DNA from: Lottia gigantea
Lineage: Eukaryota; Mollusca; Gastropoda; Lottiidae
DNA: 64,000 bases
Assembly (NCBI RefSeq): GCF_000327385.1
Contig: NW_008707225.1
Span: forward strand, 694,013 to 758,012
Direction: 5' to 3'
This document shows, in pieces, positions 63,263 to 64,000 of this stretch (position 1 is the stretch's first letter; each line of letters opens with the position of its first letter). A model generated the notes under the pieces. The model saw only the letters and a program-made list of their open reading frames with translations. It had not been told where the DNA came from and made no database searches. The translations under genes were made by a program, and so were the position numbers.

Positions 63263-63597
63263 TAGAGTTTAGCATCCTACTTTTCTGCACCCTGGGGGCT
63301 AATGCAGGTTGAAATGAGGGAAATTTCACCTGGACAGCAGCATTTGCCTGCTCTTTTTCCATTTCCAACTGTCAAGGGAACCTGAATGTACACAGTCTGT
63401 ACCAGTCTGCCTCAGTTTATTGTCCCATCTGAAGGACTAGACGCTTTTTCCATGTCAGCCTCTCTTACCTACATTACTGACAGGGGGAAACCAGATTGAA
63501 AATTCGGAAGGTTTTATCTTGATCTATGCCAGGATTGAACCTTGGACCATCAGGTTAGCTAGCAAGCATCTATTCACTGAGCAACCAGCGCTCTCCT
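63263..63597 (-). mobile_element. tRNA-derived SINE, best-preserved copy
   Basis: On the minus strand the head reads GAGCGCTGGTTGCTCAGTGA (A-box region, 63571-63593). It is followed by GGTTCAATCCT (B box, about 63530-63543), then TTTCCCCCTGTCAG, then CTTCAGATGGGACAATAAAC, a body motif I recall from molluscan and other invertebrate SINEs. The tail ends near GGTGCAGAAAAGTAGG. Two further partial copies at 48.9 and 49.8 kb share its motif order. Its propagation would depend on a LINE, which is not seen in this window. Confidence 0.7.
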
Positions 63598-63599
63598 TT

Positions 63600-64000
63600 T
63601 TTGTATGTAGCCAGTTCTCGTATTCCAAGATATCCAAATCCTAGTAGATTTTAAAATGGGATTATGCACAGATTACAATCTTCAAGCAGATTTTAAACTA
63701 AATTTTAACTGGTTTTAAAATCAGACAGTTTTTTGTTTGTTTGTTTAAATTCATAACTGAACGATTTGATGTTACTTTAAACCAATTTTCTCAATATTAA
63801 TCAAAATGAATATATTATTGGCCATCAAGTTACTAATAGTAATAATTTATGTTTGTATGTGAAGCTGGCACACACTGTCCACTTTACCATCTGAAGGCAT
63901 AGATCCTTTTAGAAAATGATAATTATTAGGAGAAATTCTTGAGTTTAAGTATCAATTACAAAAGGTTTATTTACACAATACACTATGTGGGCATACATTA
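63600..64000. other. Gene-free stretch
   Basis: A short GTTT run lies near 63730-63745. Nothing else was recognised. Confidence 0.35.

Noticed and set aside
1-64000. Retrovirus-like, LTR, Polinton or toxin-gene remnants
   Set aside because: I looked for reverse transcriptase, integrase, capsid and packaging motifs and for long terminal repeats, and recognised none. Only short DNA-transposon-like and SINE-like elements were seen.
1-64000. Intact tRNA or rRNA genes
   Set aside because: The only tRNA-like sequences are the decayed heads of SINEs. No cloverleaf or rRNA signature was seen.

Overview
This window looks like AT-rich, intron- and intergene-dominated DNA from an invertebrate animal, most likely a mollusc or other lophotrochozoan. 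The reasons are canonical GT-AG splice signals, a metazoan rhodopsin-type GPCR, tRNA-derived SINEs whose body motifs resemble those I recall from molluscan genomes, many short minisatellites, and two 50-N scaffold gaps. The species call is inference. No bacterial, phage, CRISPR, rRNA or intact tRNA gene features were seen, and no retrovirus-like, LTR or Polinton element was recognised.

The only complete coding sequence I can support is a 362-residue class A GPCR at 24043-25131 (+). It sits in a terminal exon that opens with a clear 3' splice site at 23758/23759 and has a uORF-rich 5' leader. It best fits the moody / Tre1-like (trapped in endoderm-1) group, but with HRL in place of DRY and GYLP in place of CWLP.

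From about 43.9 kb to 62 kb the + strand carries a scatter of short open segments bounded by good splice signals (43978, 45103-45220, 46883-46980, 47736-47776, 53071-53146, 61860-61953). I read these as pieces of one or more split genes of unknown identity. Some neighbouring pieces are in compatible splice phase and others are not, so exons are missing from the list or some calls are wrong.

The rest is gene-poor. It is notable for at least eleven separate minisatellite arrays, with unit lengths of about 73, 32, 41, 92, 33, 51, 23, 157, 41 and 50 bp plus one irregular array. They include a 1.35-kb, 23-bp satellite at 34.5-35.85 kb and two adjoining arrays at 59.4-60.5 kb that appear to share an ancestral unit. 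Between them lie MITE-like inverted-repeat elements (39.3 kb and 58.3 kb), low-copy interspersed families each found two or three times in the window, and at least four tRNA-derived SINE copies or fragments (44.5, 48.9, 49.8, 56.1 and 63.3 kb). The arrays rather than the genes make up the window's most distinctive content.
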